Shown here one piece after another: positions 12,213 through 23,321 of a stretch of 64,000 nt of DNA (positions are counted from its first letter, which is position 1; every line of letters starts with the position of its first letter). The notes beneath the pieces are model-generated. The model was given only the letters and a program-made list of their open reading frames with translations. It did no database searches and was not told the origin of the DNA. Location: NCBI RefSeq assembly GCF_050948215.1, contig NC_135163.1:1736001-1800000 (forward strand). Reading direction: 5' to 3'. This DNA is from Halictus rubicundus (lineage: Eukaryota; Arthropoda; Insecta; Hymenoptera; Halictidae). Made by a program: the position numbers and the translations under genes.

Positions 12213-13683
12213 CAGGGTGGCCCACATAACTCTGAACAGCTCAATATCTCGAAAACTATGCCATCGATTTTAAAGTTCTTAGTCTTAAATTGCATGGAAC
12301 TGAAGGGCTTTTCTGACTACATAAACGTGAAGTGGCCTCCCTTCCCCTTTAATGGGTATAACACCATAACGGAAATAGCATTATGGAATTATACGCGCTT
12401 CATAATTTAGAAACATTTCATAATTTAGAAAAGCGGCTTAGTAAAGCTGTCACTAATGAAAATAATAGTGCCAGTATTCTTGCTGCAATTACATTAAATC
12501 CTCATATTAGTCAACGTACACTTGCACAAACATCACGTATTAGTCGTTCATCAATTCAATGAATTTTGAAACGGCAAAAGTATCATCCATATCACATGGT
12601 TTTATCACAAGAGCTTTCGATAGCAGATTACGATCACCGCGTAAGATTTTGTGAGCGGCTGCAGGGTGTTGTGGAAAACGACTTTTTGTGCAAAATACTT
12701 TTTTCCGATGAGGCCACTTTTATGAATTCAGGGCATGTAAATAGACATAATCTGCATTATTGGGCCGTGGAAAACCCAAATTGGATGCGATGTGTTCCCT
12801 TTCAACATCGATGGTCTTTAAATGTTTCGTGTGGCCTAATAGGAGATTTTGTGATTGGACCTTATTTTTTTCAAGAAACTGTAACATCTGCAAGTTATTG
12901 TGATTTCTTAAAAAATCATTTGCCTGCGCTTTTGGAAGATGTGCCAGTGCACGTTAGAAGAGAAATGTGGCTCCAACAAGACGGCGCTCCTACACATTTT
13001 GCAATCATCACCAGGCAATTTTTGAACGAAAAATTTGGGAACAAATGGATAAGTCGTGGGGGACCTCGTCAATGGCCTCCTCGATCCCCCGATCTAACAC
13101 CATTAGATTTTTTCTTATGGGGATATGTAAAGGACAAAGTTATGTTTGAACCACCGACGACAAAAGAGGATATGAAACAAAGAATACGTGACGCTTGCGC
13201 TTCAGTGACTCCCGAAATGTTAAAAAATGTTAGAACAACTTTGATGTTTCGAGTAAATAAATGTTTACAAGCCCGTGGTGGACATTTTGAACATTTAATT
13301 TAAAGTACATTTGATTTCTTCACGAATAAGCAAAGGACTCAAGCGCGTATAATTCCATAACGCTATTTCCGAGCGCTTCAAGTACCTACAACTCGAAACT
13401 TCAAACTGTTATATCTCATCATGGAAGTATCTGACAAGAAAATGTTTCAGACAAAATTGACTTGTTTTTTCCTGTAGAATCTAAATATGTAACATTTTAT
13501 AGGGGGTTCCATTTAAAATTACAAAGGTACCTCCCCTCCCCCGTTAAAGGGGAAGGGAGACCACTTCACGTTTATGTAGTCAGAAAGGCCCTTCAGTTCC
13601 AGGCAATTTAAGGCTAAGAACTTTAAAATCGATGGCATAGTTTTCGAGATATTGAGCTGTTCAGAGTTATGTGGGCCACCCTG
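12213..13683 (+). mobile_element. DD41D mariner-family transposon, nearly intact
   Basis: The element begins CAGGGTGGCCCACATAAC and ends with its inverse GTTATGTGGGCCACCCTG, flanked by TA at 12211-12212 and 13684-13685. The inverted ends extend about 140 bp with little divergence. The length is 1471 bp. A single transposase frame on the + strand fills the centre. High similarity between the two ends and a nearly unbroken frame point to recent activity. Confidence 0.93.
12383..13303 (+). pseudogene. DD41D mariner transposase with a single in-frame TGA
   Basis: Reading from the ATG at 12383, the frame is open for 306 codons to the stop at 13303 except for one TGA at 12560-12562; from 12563 the same frame continues without shift. 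The N-terminal part reads as a short helix-turn-helix region. The catalytic core shows FSDEATF (first D), QQDGAPTH (second D) and SPDLTPLDFFLWG (third D). The second and third acidic residues are 41 apart, which defines the DD41D clade. The stop lies where a CGA arginine codon would fit, consistent with a C-to-T change at a CpG. The downstream part alone (12566-13303, 245 aa) would lack the DNA-binding region. Confidence 0.88.
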
Positions 13684-13962
13684 TATAAATAAACGAAAAA
13701 ATATATATTTCATAGTCTTTTCATTTATTTTAAGCATAAATAAAAAAAAAATAATAATATGAAATTACATCCTCCGGGCGTGACGTATTTACACGTCCGA
13801 GTGAAAGAGTTCGCGCCCGTTATATGCTGCGTAATTAAAAAGGGAATTCCCCGGTTAACAGGTTAAGGGTTAACCTAATCATTTTTGATCTCATAAATTG
13901 TGTAAATTGTACGGCTCTAAATGGGAGGAATACGTACGATTCCGGAACGATTCGGTCCAGCG

Positions 13963-15324
13963 CACAGTGCGGACAAAAGGCCTGTTTTCGGCACTTCTCG
14001 TAGTTTGGTTATTAATGTATATATAGAGGAAATTTTTTACAGACAATTATATTTACCAATATAGTTAATAATTTTAACAAAAAAAATAATTTTTGGAAAA
14101 AAAAATTTATTATTAAAAATTACCAAATTTATTTTTAAAAACTAACAAGTTTAGAACAAAATTAATAATAAATGAACCCTATGTAAAATTAACAATAATA
14201 AACTTAAACAAATTATAATACTAGTGAATGAAATGAATAAACTTAACAAAACGCTATTCGCTATCCGAGTCATTCTCAGTACTTTGATTGCGACCCAAAA
14301 TCATTGACTCTCGTGATCTTGCAGATCTCGATCTATCCTTACATTCTTATTACTTTTTCAATAGTTATAGAACATACATTAAAAACAAATTAAAAATACA
14401 TAAAAATTATTGATATATAATTATTGCAAAATTTTATTATGCATAAAAATGATTATTATATGATTATTATTAACAATTTCCATCCTAATACGCATGTTTT
14501 GCAAAAGAAATGTATTTCATGTCGTGATATACACGAATATTGAACTTTTCCAGTAAATTCCCCACTGTAACTGTGGCGAACAAATGGCAAAATTTTTTAC
14601 AACCAAATTTGTTTACAAATGTATACTTATTGTTAATTATTCACAGAAAATGAAATTTAACAATATAACTAATACATTTAAAAAGAAAATAACAAATTTT
14701 CCACGATAGATCCTAAAGGAATGGTATGGACACTTCTTAAAAAGTTTATAAAATTGAGAGTCGCAAAAAGTGGCAGACAACACTATGAAATTCTTAAACT
14801 ATAATAAGTAATGTATCCGAATATGCATAAATCTCAGGACATATTTTGCCGTTTTTGTTTTACGTTAATTTGAAGTTTCATATGCAATTAACAAATAAAA
14901 CCACCGTTGAAAATTTGTACAAAAAATAAATCTACTTTATTAAATGTATAAAGAATGCATATTCCTTGGTAAGCACTTTCCATTACACAGAATTATTATT
15001 GCACACTCATTTACAGTTAATACAATATTTTTCGATTTGTGGCACTTTAGAGTGTGCCTCCATGGCCAAATTTTTTCACAAAAATCTACATTTGGTTACT
15101 AATGCATGTGTAATGGTAATTAGTCACAAAAAATTAAATTTAACAATAAAATTAATAAATTGAAAAAAACATTAACTATTTTTATGCATAAAAATAATTG
15201 TTAAATGATTTTTAAATTAATAATAATAATATCAATTTTCTGCTAATATGCAGTTCTGCCAAAGGAAATGTTAATACATCGTCAAATAAACATGTAGTGA
15301 GATGTGTGCCGACTCGTCCGCACT
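13963..15324. mobile_element. 1.36-kb non-coding hAT/P-like DNA element, very AT-rich
   Basis: An abrupt AT-rich block lies between GC-richer flanks. Its ends carry the 11-bp inverted repeat ACAGTGCGGAC (13964-13974) and GTCCGCACTGT (15316-15326). The flanks share GTCCAGCG directly outside (13955-13962 and 15325-15332), an 8-bp duplication as made by hAT or P elements; the exact border is ambiguous by 1-2 bp because the repeats overlap. No transposase frame is present. The two halves contain related segments: about 14440-14540 resembles 15180-15290, and about 14630-14700 resembles 15095-15165. Confidence 0.65.
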
Positions 15325-15835
15325 GTCCAGCGTCGCGAGGGATGTCCCAAGGAAAAGCGTCCGAAAACGACTCCGGTTCGACTGAAAATCCGTGCGAAAA
15401 GCGCGGTCGATCGGCAAGGTCGATCAATAGCTCGGATCGGGATCGATGAGCACCGGGGAACACAGGTCGGGTGCATGAAAACAGCGAAAGACCGTAGAGC
15501 GCCGTAGACCGTCGACCGGTGACGAGAGCGCGGGGGCGGGGAAGAGAGGGTTGCCACGAAATAAAACGTTTGTCGGTTGCATCCCCTTCTCCGGTGGAGC
15601 GGTAACCTGTGGTCGAGGTTGTAGCGCGCGGCAATAGAGGGACCGAGTTGATCAGTCTGCGCGAATCCGTCGAGCGGTGAACGTCGCCTCTACTCTCGGA
15701 ATTAGCCTCCTCGATTCGACTCTGCCAGTTTCTGTTCGGTCGACCGTTCAGCCATTTACTCTCTCGCGCTTTCCATTTTCTCATCGGCAATCCGAACTCT
15801 GCTTCGACCCGTTCTCGACGACGGGAAACACCTAA

Positions 15836-15875
15836 AATATATATATATTCACACATATATATATATATACATATC
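15836..15875. repeat. (AT)n microsatellite, interrupted
   Basis: Two TATA runs separated by TTCACAC. Confidence 0.9.
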
Positions 15876-16630
15876 TGTGCCAGCAGCGGCAGCCGAGCCG
15901 GAGTCACACGGACGAAACTGAACCGTGCACAGGTAGTCCAAGGTGGGTATCGACTGACGTGAATTTTCCCGCCACGAAATATCAACAACGGGAAACTGTT
16001 CTCCCTTAAGGAAATCCGCCGAAATCCGAAGGGTGCATCTGCGAAACAAACTTGCGTTGGTGGTTAGTCTTTCTTCGAGGTGCAGAGGGAAAACTGAATC
16101 GTACAGTAGAACGCGTCCTCTGTGAAATTTTCTGTCACGACTAGACTCTGCGTGTTTGATGCATTTATGAGAGAAATAAATATTATTCTATTTTCGATTC
16201 GTTTCAATTATTCAGCTACGGTTCCCTGCGATCGAGTTGGACAATTTTGATTTTCCGTAAAGATTAGCTGTCAACAAATCAACGACCCCCGACAACGATT
16301 GTAATTCTGTGGCTCGTCGACCGCGGATCGTCTCGCTCGAAGTCGGCTCGTTGTTTCTAGACCGAGGGAAACACCTTCTTAATTTATCATCCGTGTTGGT
16401 AGCGGTCTCCGTGCGCTGACACTTGTGCCTAGGTAGTCGATCGCGTTCCGATATGAAATTTCCCGCCACGCTCGCTCAAAGATATAGTCTTGGAAAAATA
16501 GTTCGGTGTCTTGGGGGATCTGTGGATCTTCCGGTGTGGCTGCGCGACCCTTGTCTGACCAAAGTCCGGTCGCATCCACTGTGCAGCGGAACCGCTCGAA
16601 ATCGGTTCGGATTCCAATTGATCCCGAGGT

Positions 16631-16757
16631 GAGGCGGGACGAGATGGAACGAGACGAGACGGGACGGGACGGGACGGGACGGAACGGGACGAGACGGGAC
16701 GGGGCGAGGCGAGACGAGGCGACACGAGGCAGGACGGAACGGGACGGGACGAGGCGA
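16631..16757. repeat. GGGAC pentanucleotide minisatellite
   Basis: About 25 imperfect units of GGGAC with GAGAC, GAGGC and GGAAC variants over about 127 bp. Because 5 is not a multiple of 3, all six frames are biased; Arg-Asp-Gly and Pro-Ser-Arg rich frames here are artefacts. Confidence 0.93.
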
Positions 16758-17275
16758 TATGGTATGCAATTAGAGCGAAGTGCTCTCCCGTCGCGCCGTC
16801 GCGAAAATGTTCGACTGGAAATCGACGCAGGAATCTCGAGTGGAGACGTTGCAACTGGTTCTAAACGGCTCTGACGTTTATCCGGTGTAATAATACGAGG
16901 AGTCGGCCGAGCTACTTTCCTCTTCGTCGCCGCGCGCCGGGCCCTCGCCGACGCCGGAGTTAGGTCTCTTTTTCTTGCCCTCTTTGTCTCCCTCTATAGT
17001 CTAGAGTAGAGAAGAAGTGGTCACGGCTCGTGGTTGTCTCGTGTCTCGTGTGCCGCGGCTCGCGCGCGCATTGTCTAAGGTCGCGAACCACTCGTAACGT
17101 CGACTCTCGTTCTTCGAGCTCGATCCTCTCCGCTCCGGCTCGCGAAGGTCGATTCCCGGTTTCTACCGAATAAAGAAAATTCCGTGTTGCATTGTTGCTA
17201 TTGCGTTTTACCTTTTCTCGAGTGGCCTCGCCGCTGAAATAGAGACGCGTCTCTCGAAACAATAGCCAATCATCT

Positions 17276-17311
17276 CTCTTTCTCTTACCCTCTCTTTCTC
17301 TCTCGCTCTTG

Positions 17312-17345
<34 letters not shown>
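17276..17345. repeat. (CT)n microsatellite, interrupted
   Basis: A CT-rich run with a 27-bp perfect core at about 17312-17338. Confidence 0.93.
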
Positions 17346-17346
<1 letters not shown>

Positions 17347-17651
17347 GATGTTTTGATTATCGCAATTAACGTGCCACCCGCGGCCACCGCGCATCATCAT
17401 TCTCGGTCAAACGTATTCCCAAGGCGATAGCTTATTAAGAACTCGACGATTCATCTCGGACCACGCGACTCTTAATCAACGATTTCAACCGCTTTTGTCG
17501 ATACAATCTCTTCCTCGCGTTTCGCAATTACCTATCTATCCGGCGGTACATCTTCCCAGGAACGACACTCAATATTTCGAGTACACCGAATCAACCCCCT
17601 CGCACCCGACGTCGGTACCGATTCTGGGGAATATTTCAAAATTGATCACTA

Positions 17652-17817
17652 GACTGCTTATGCAAAAATAAAAATTGCGTCAATCACTAGATACAAGGGC
17701 CACATAGAGATTTCTTTTGACAAGTTGATAAATTGATATTCTTAAATTCTTTCAGTCCGTCCACTGCTTCAAATTGCGTTTATTCAGCTTTGTCATAAAT
17801 GCATAAAATCCGTAGTC
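17652..17817. mobile_element. GACTGCGG-family MITE
   Basis: The left end GACTGCTTATGCA and inverted right end TGCATAAAATCCGTAGTC are flanked by TA. The length is 166 bp. The interior CAAAAATAAAAATTGCGTCAATC resembles the copy at 7765. Confidence 0.7.
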
Positions 17818-19389
17818 TATTAATAACATACATATTTACTAGACTCTATTCGAAATCTCTGTCGCGAGACTGACTCGATGTTAGACTGACGTTCTGACAC
17901 CTAGTAGTGCATAATAAATGGTAGTGAATAGATGATGGATTGTAGTGAAAATTGATTCTCAAGTGCAAAAATTGATTTTAAAAAATATTATGTCGGTCAT
18001 ATACGAGCGACGCGGCACTCGGTGTTAAGAAGCGGACGGTTCGCGGGCCACGTGGCTTTTAATTAACCATTTTATTAACGAAACGGACGCAAGCACCGCT
18101 CTATGGGGCCAAGGCTCCGACCGAGACGGATTTGCGTTCGCGTTCCTATTTTAGAAAGAACAACCGCTCTACCTACGCGCTGCCGATCATCGTTTTGTCG
18201 ACATATGTATAGATTCTCGAGACGTTGATCGAGAAGATCGTGATCTATTGGACGAGCCACGAGTGTTACAATCTTGTGCAACTTTTACCGCGAGAAATAT
18301 ATTATCGTGGCTATCGTAGTAGTCTCGCGTGACGTACGAGGATGTGACGCTCGATCGTGCACGTGTAAATGCTCCTAACGGCGAGAGCCGTGTCCTTCTT
18401 CAGCGTAAACTCGCACGTGTCGTCTGCGAACCAGTCTTCCCGCTTTCCTTGCGCGAGTCCCGTTGCGAACTTTCGTTTTCGATATCAATCTTACGGTATT
18501 CAAACTCTGTTTGTCAACACGATCGCCGCCGAACCGTAGATCCTCAAAGTGATCCCGAGAAAATTAACTACACCCCGTCTCTCGCGTCAACTCGACGCCT
18601 TTTTCGCCGATTACGAATAAACAATAGCTTTTGAAATGACCTAGCTTTTCTAAAAGTGACCTCGAGTTTTCCAACGAACTTGGACGAATTAGTTTACTGA
18701 ATGACGCGTGAAAGAAATTTTGAGAAAATTGTCATCGACAGGAATTGCGAAACAAAGTTTTATCACTTTTTTTTGACTGTCTGTAGTACAATTTTTTTTT
18801 AAAGAACTGAATTACTGGCGACTAAAAATAACTAGCACGCGTGGCCTTAAAAAAAAATGGCAAGATTTATTATGTTTAGATCTTGGTCGAGCTGGGTCGT
18901 TTATGTTTAATCTTTTTACTGTTCTAGGTTTTAAATAAACCTTAAAAAAAATTGGGACACATACCGAAGTCCCCATTTGAGAATATAATCGTTGGAACGT
19001 GAAATGTTTATAGCGTTAAAGGGAACAAATAAATACGGAGGGTTAAAATTGACTGGATGTCGTAAAGGTAGTCTTATTTGCAACTAAATTCGTCGGGGGT
19101 GGATAAATACTATGAACGACGATTTCATTGAATCGGAAGGCGAGCGGAGCACGTGTAACGGTTCGGTGGTCGTTGCCGAGGCAATATAAACATCTCATTC
19201 GAGAGCGAGGCAACGATATTAAGACCGCTGCGAATGATTTACGAGCATTCTGGCAATTGCGCTAAGACGATTACAGTGGCTCGATTGTCCAGGCATGCGT
19301 GATCGCGTTACACGCCTCTCCGGTTAAGACACGGTGCGTAAAAGACGCTCCGTTTATTTCGAGACAACGAGCAAGCACATACATATCGC
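17818..19389. other. No recognised gene; TTAA-element-like fragment at 17993-18028
   Basis: GTCGGTCATATACGAGCGAC (17993-18012) followed by GCACTCGGTGTTAA looks like the right end of the TTAA element seen at 7322-7561. The left end is not identifiable. No exon is supported. Confidence 0.35.
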
Positions 19390-19418
19390 AGAGAGAGGAG
19401 GAGGAGGAGGAGGAGGAG

Positions 19419-19462
<44 letters not shown>
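19390..19462. repeat. (AGG)n/(AG)n compound microsatellite
   Basis: About ten AGG units followed by a 37-bp AG run. Poly-Glu and poly-Ser/Pro frames across it are products of the repeat. Confidence 0.95.
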
Positions 19463-19465
<3 letters not shown>

Positions 19466-20554
19466 CGTGCACACGCTCGATATAATGCGCGATAACGATT
19501 ATTTCGTACTTCCTCGTGACCGTTTCGTTTCCTCGTTCTGCACCTTCCCATGCCACCTCGCGTTCGACCTCTGATCGATTCGGTCTATCTCGGGACACGA
19601 CAATTTCCCGATCGAAAATCGATCAATTTTTTTTGCGTAACTCGAGACACAACGTCGACCCTTTCGTCTCAATTAACCCTCGAAAGACGTTTCTTACCAC
19701 AGCATTCTCGATGATCGAGGAGTTCGATTTTCGAAGTATGAAATCTAAAAAAATTTTTACCGTAAAACAATAGCAATACAATGTAATTTGTAATACTACC
19801 CACAAGGTTCACTAAATATCTGAATTCATGAAAGAAAAAGATTTTCATTTCACAAGAAAATGAAGATTCCTTCAATTTTTTTTTTCAGCAATGTTGTATT
19901 TTTTTTCATTAGTCGTTGTACCTTTGTATACTATTTAAAACGGTACGAGAGGTCTTGGGTCGGAAACTGATTAGTTTAGAAGTTATTAATTTTCTGTCGA
20001 CTCCCACGAGAGTTCAAGCACTGTGCACTGGGTCCAAACAAACCCTCCCACCGTGGATGGAGGTGGTCGAAATTCTTTGTCGAAGTTTACAAATTAGTCT
20101 CTGCAGCGATACACATTGTAAGCGGAAAGTTTCCGAGCACTTTTACCTTCTCTTCGGTAACGCAATTAACGGGTCGTCTTCAGTCAGGGGACGGAAAAAA
20201 CGCGAGCTCTGTATTTTTTTTTTTTCGCGCGTCTCGAAAAATTGCTTTCTAAGATGCACAAAGGGAATTATTACCTTTACTTGCAGACTTGTTTTTTGTC
20301 TCCACAAAATATGAAAACTTGAAAGTAAAAATTCTTTACAATATCGAGACACGAAAAAATTCCAAACAAATGCCAGTTTCTTGTAGAAGTTGGAAAGTTA
20401 CATCGTTTAAACTTTCACAATAGCTATACGTAGGTTCCTGGCTATTGTTCTCGAGTCTCTTCAAACTCTTCGGTAAGGTGTGTTCTAGTTAAAAAAAAAA
20501 TGAAAGCCGAATTTCATTAGAATTTTTAGACTGCAAAGAGTTTGGTAATAACTA

Positions 20555-20748
20555 GACTGCGGATTTTATGGATTTGTGGCAAAAATAAATATATTAAATG
20601 CAAAATAGTGGAAACATTTAAAGAGTAAAAAAGTACTGTATTTTTTCAACCCAATAAAATTATTAAGGAGAGAAACGAACGTCTATGTGGCTGCCATAGT
20701 TTGAAATTAGTGCAGACAATTTTTATTTTCTATAGAACTCCGCAGTCT
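20555..20748. mobile_element. GACTGCGG-family MITE
   Basis: The left end GACTGCGGATTTTATGGATTT and the inverted right end ACTCCGCAGTC are flanked by TA on both sides. The length is 194 bp and it is non-coding. A further partial end, TAGACTGCAAAG, lies just upstream at 20527. Confidence 0.72.
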
Positions 20749-21104
20749 ACTAATTGCACGTAAAGCAGATCCTCCTGATTCGGAAACCGCCGGAAAAAGT
20801 TACAACGGGAAATTGTAGCTATAGCAATCTAGAAGTTCGTTCGAAGGGAGTGTCCCACTGAAACGAATTTTCTGTTCCAGGACCGTCAGCTGACGTTGCA
20901 CTTCCAAGATGACGTCGGGGAGGGAAATCTATGGCGCATTTAGGTACGAAGCAACCAATTTTCATTCTCGAACCGATCGGAACTCGAGCCGAAATTATTT
21001 CACGGTAGAAAAACGGCGGGAAAGTAAAAAACCGTGTGACGAACGAAACGAGAAACGCGCGTCGCTGGAACGGTAAATTGATTGGACAGTAATGCTGGAG
21101 AACT

Positions 21105-21215
21105 ATCAATGGTACTATCGTTGATACTATCAATAATTACTGATGATCATCGCTACCAAAAACTATCGACAGTTTATTTACCCTATCGATAGTTGTCGAC
21201 AGTTATTTAACACAT
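21105..21215. repeat. Cluster of CTATCGATAG-like palindromic motifs
   Basis: At least six ACTATC(G/A)(A/T) motifs in both orientations occur within about 110 bp, including CTATCGATAG at about 21183. TATCGATA is the recognition core of insect DREF, but this dense inverted arrangement also suits a decayed MITE end. No choice can be made by eye. Confidence 0.35.
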
Positions 21216-23074
21216 TATCTACCGACGATTATTACCTAATTTTTTAAGGTCCATGGATGAGAATTTTTCTAATAGATCTTATAGCAGCAATGTCGGTCGT
21301 CAACCAACGAGTCACCACTAATGACGTAATCGAATCGTTTGGGACTAATATATAAAAAAGAATTTTCAAATTTCTTTCTAGTACTGCCCGATTATTAGAA
21401 ATCCTAATAATAATAGGCTTTTGGTCGATAAAGTAATAAAATCGTGGATCGGCGTTCGCGCAGCTCTAATTTTTTAATTGAAAAATGTCATTCACCGAGG
21501 AAAGAATCGAAAAAAAAGCTATCGATGTTTCTCCGGCGCTACCGATAGGTGCAATAGCTCGTTGCATCGTGACCAGGACACGTGCAACGGTGCGGTGCAA
21601 CGCGGCTGCAAATCGTGCGCACAGAAGTCTTATTTCCAGAATTTTCGTGGGAGTAAATTTCCAATACGACCTTTCTGTAATCTGCTTCCGCGGAAAAGTT
21701 TGCGTGGGCGCCAGTCGATATTCTCAGATTATATGATCATGCTGATGCGCTATCAAATCGGTCTGGCTCACAAATAACGGACGCGCTCTCTCGAAGGTCT
21801 CTCGCAATAAGTTGCAGGTTGCACGCGGACAAGAAGCTTCGAATGGCGCGAGCCATCTGGGGAAAATCCAAAATTTCATCTGAAAACATAAGGGCTGAAC
21901 CTCGTGACATTGCGGATTTTGCGCATTTAAAAAATATATAACTCGTATAATTTCTGTTATTTTTACTTCTAAAAATCACACATTCACTTCAGATACCAAT
22001 GAATATGTGTGGAAAATCCCAATGCAAAAGCTCGATAGTTTTTCTGAAAAAATTCGTGCAAGAACCAGTCTCGAAAACCAGAATACCTTGGTAACACGAT
22101 AATATGGTAAACGACAACTAAAATCATAATTTTAGACTACGCGAATCGTGATTTTACCACAGGAATGTTGAGTTCATTGAAACAGTCGTATCGGTTTTTT
22201 AGAATTTAATTTAAAGTTAAAACACGTAAAAATGAACGATAGTTTTGTCCAGTTGGCTGGTATTATATTTGTCGGGACACTGCGCCGTATCACGAGGAGC
22301 AGCTCGAACGATTATGGTCGTGGGTCGTGACGCAAGAGACTTCCGAATTTTCGAGTGTCCTCTTTTCCCCTTCCCCTCGCAACCCCTCGCATCCCCTCGC
22401 ATGACGCGTTCCAAGCTAAAGGGCAAGTGCGAGAATCTTGACCGAAACGACCGCGAAAAATCGTTCGTACTCTCGATCCGTTATCCATTGTCTGGGGCTA
22501 CGTGCTTCAGTACCAATGACGTAACATTGACGCAAGCGACAATTGTTACGACTACAATGCTGCAGGGAGGAACGTCGATAGTTCGGACCAGCTACGAAAA
22601 TTACGTCCTCCCTACCAGGAAATCCGAATCTGTTCGACTCGAAATTCGAGTCGGAAACATTCCAAAAATTCGACCTCTGACATCTCTCGTGTCTCTTTCA
22701 TCGTTTTCAAAAAGATGGACGTGCTGTTAGTACTATCTTCCCACTGGCTTCAAACATTGTTCGCACGTGTTTAACCCCTTGCCCTATAACGTCGAGTCGG
22801 GCGTGACCAAAATTCAAATAAAATTGGCGAGATATATACCATCGGTATCGTCATAGATGACACATACTTCAAATCAAAATAACATTTTTACAAATGGACC
22901 AAACGGCTTCAGTTTTTCTGCCAAGTTCGCAATAGCCCGACCATTTTTCATCGGATAAATTGTCTAAAATTGACGGTTCTGAATGTCACGCGTTCGGTGC
23001 ATTAAAATCAAAACGAACGACTTAGCGAAGATTGATGCCGGACAGAGTGATCGAATGTTTTTTATTTTTTGTAG
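21216..23074. other. Probable intron upstream of the 23075 exon; no exon recognised
   Basis: Because the exon at 23075 opens with a splice acceptor, this stretch is at least partly intron of that gene. I cannot identify a preceding coding exon. TTAACCCCTTGCCC at 22771 is one of several TTAACCC-starting sequences in the window. Confidence 0.4.
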
Positions 23075-23321
23075 CCTGATCGTGGACGACGTGGACTCGC
23101 ACTCGATATCGAGCGAGAATTCGGACATGGACGGTCTGTCGAACGAAAGCAGCTCGAAGAACTCGTCGACGCAGACACCGATGGACAGTCCGGGTGGTCC
23201 CAGAGAGAGGATCAAGCAAATGCAGGTCGAGGCAGAGACCAGGAGAGGAGAGTTCGCGAGGTTGCTCGAGGAGCACGCCCAGGTGGTCAGGATGCTGAAG
23301 ATGATGGAGGCTGAGGAGTAG
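23075..23321 (+). CDS. Terminal exon of an unrecognised protein with C-terminal coiled coil
   Basis: A pyrimidine-rich tract and TAG acceptor end at 23074, and the frame then runs 82 codons to TAG at 23319-23321. The acceptor phase is 2 (two bases of the first codon come from upstream). The product begins with an acidic, Ser-rich segment (VDDVDSHSISSENSDMDG), passes through a phospho-site-like linker (STQTPMDSPGGPRE), and ends in a charged helix (RIKQMQVEAETRRGEFARLL and onward to EAEE) with heptad-like leucine spacing. Codon use is GC-rich and regular, unlike the surroundings. I do not recognise the family; the upstream exons are outside what I can detect, probably far upstream across large introns. 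Confidence 0.7.

Larger units (their letters stand above)
11870..13873. mobile_element. Nested TTAA-bounded repeat sequence interrupted by a DD41D mariner
   Basis: TTAACCCTTAAC at 11870-11881 is inverted at the other end (13862-13873). Within it a second pair, TTAACCGAG at 12093 and the inverse ending CCGGTTAA at 13858, encloses GACGTATAAATACGTC (12106-12121) on the left and the inverted-like TGACGTATTTACACGTCC (13781-13798) on the right. The DD41D mariner at 12213-13683 sits between these arms. The simplest reading is one or two small palindromic TTAA elements split by the later mariner insertion. Confidence 0.5.
15329..17651. other. GC-rich, simple-repeat-rich stretch without a recognised gene
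   Basis: Holds an AT/TA run (15836-15875), a GGGAC-type minisatellite (16631-16757) and a CT run (17276-17345). A 258-codon minus frame at 15212-15988 runs from the AT-rich element end into GC-rich sequence and has no motif. It may contain untranslated exons or a promoter. Confidence 0.4.

Noticed and set aside
15212..15988. 258-codon minus strand frame
   Set aside because: Runs across the AT-rich transposon border and through a TA microsatellite (giving YIYMCEYIY); no family resemblance.
16429..16874. Frames rich in Arg-Asp-Gly or Pro-Ser-Arg
   Set aside because: Product of the GGGAC minisatellite at 16631-16757.
19299..19598. Frames with poly-Glu or poly-Leu/Ser/Pro tracts
   Set aside because: They are read through the AGG/AG microsatellite in different frames.
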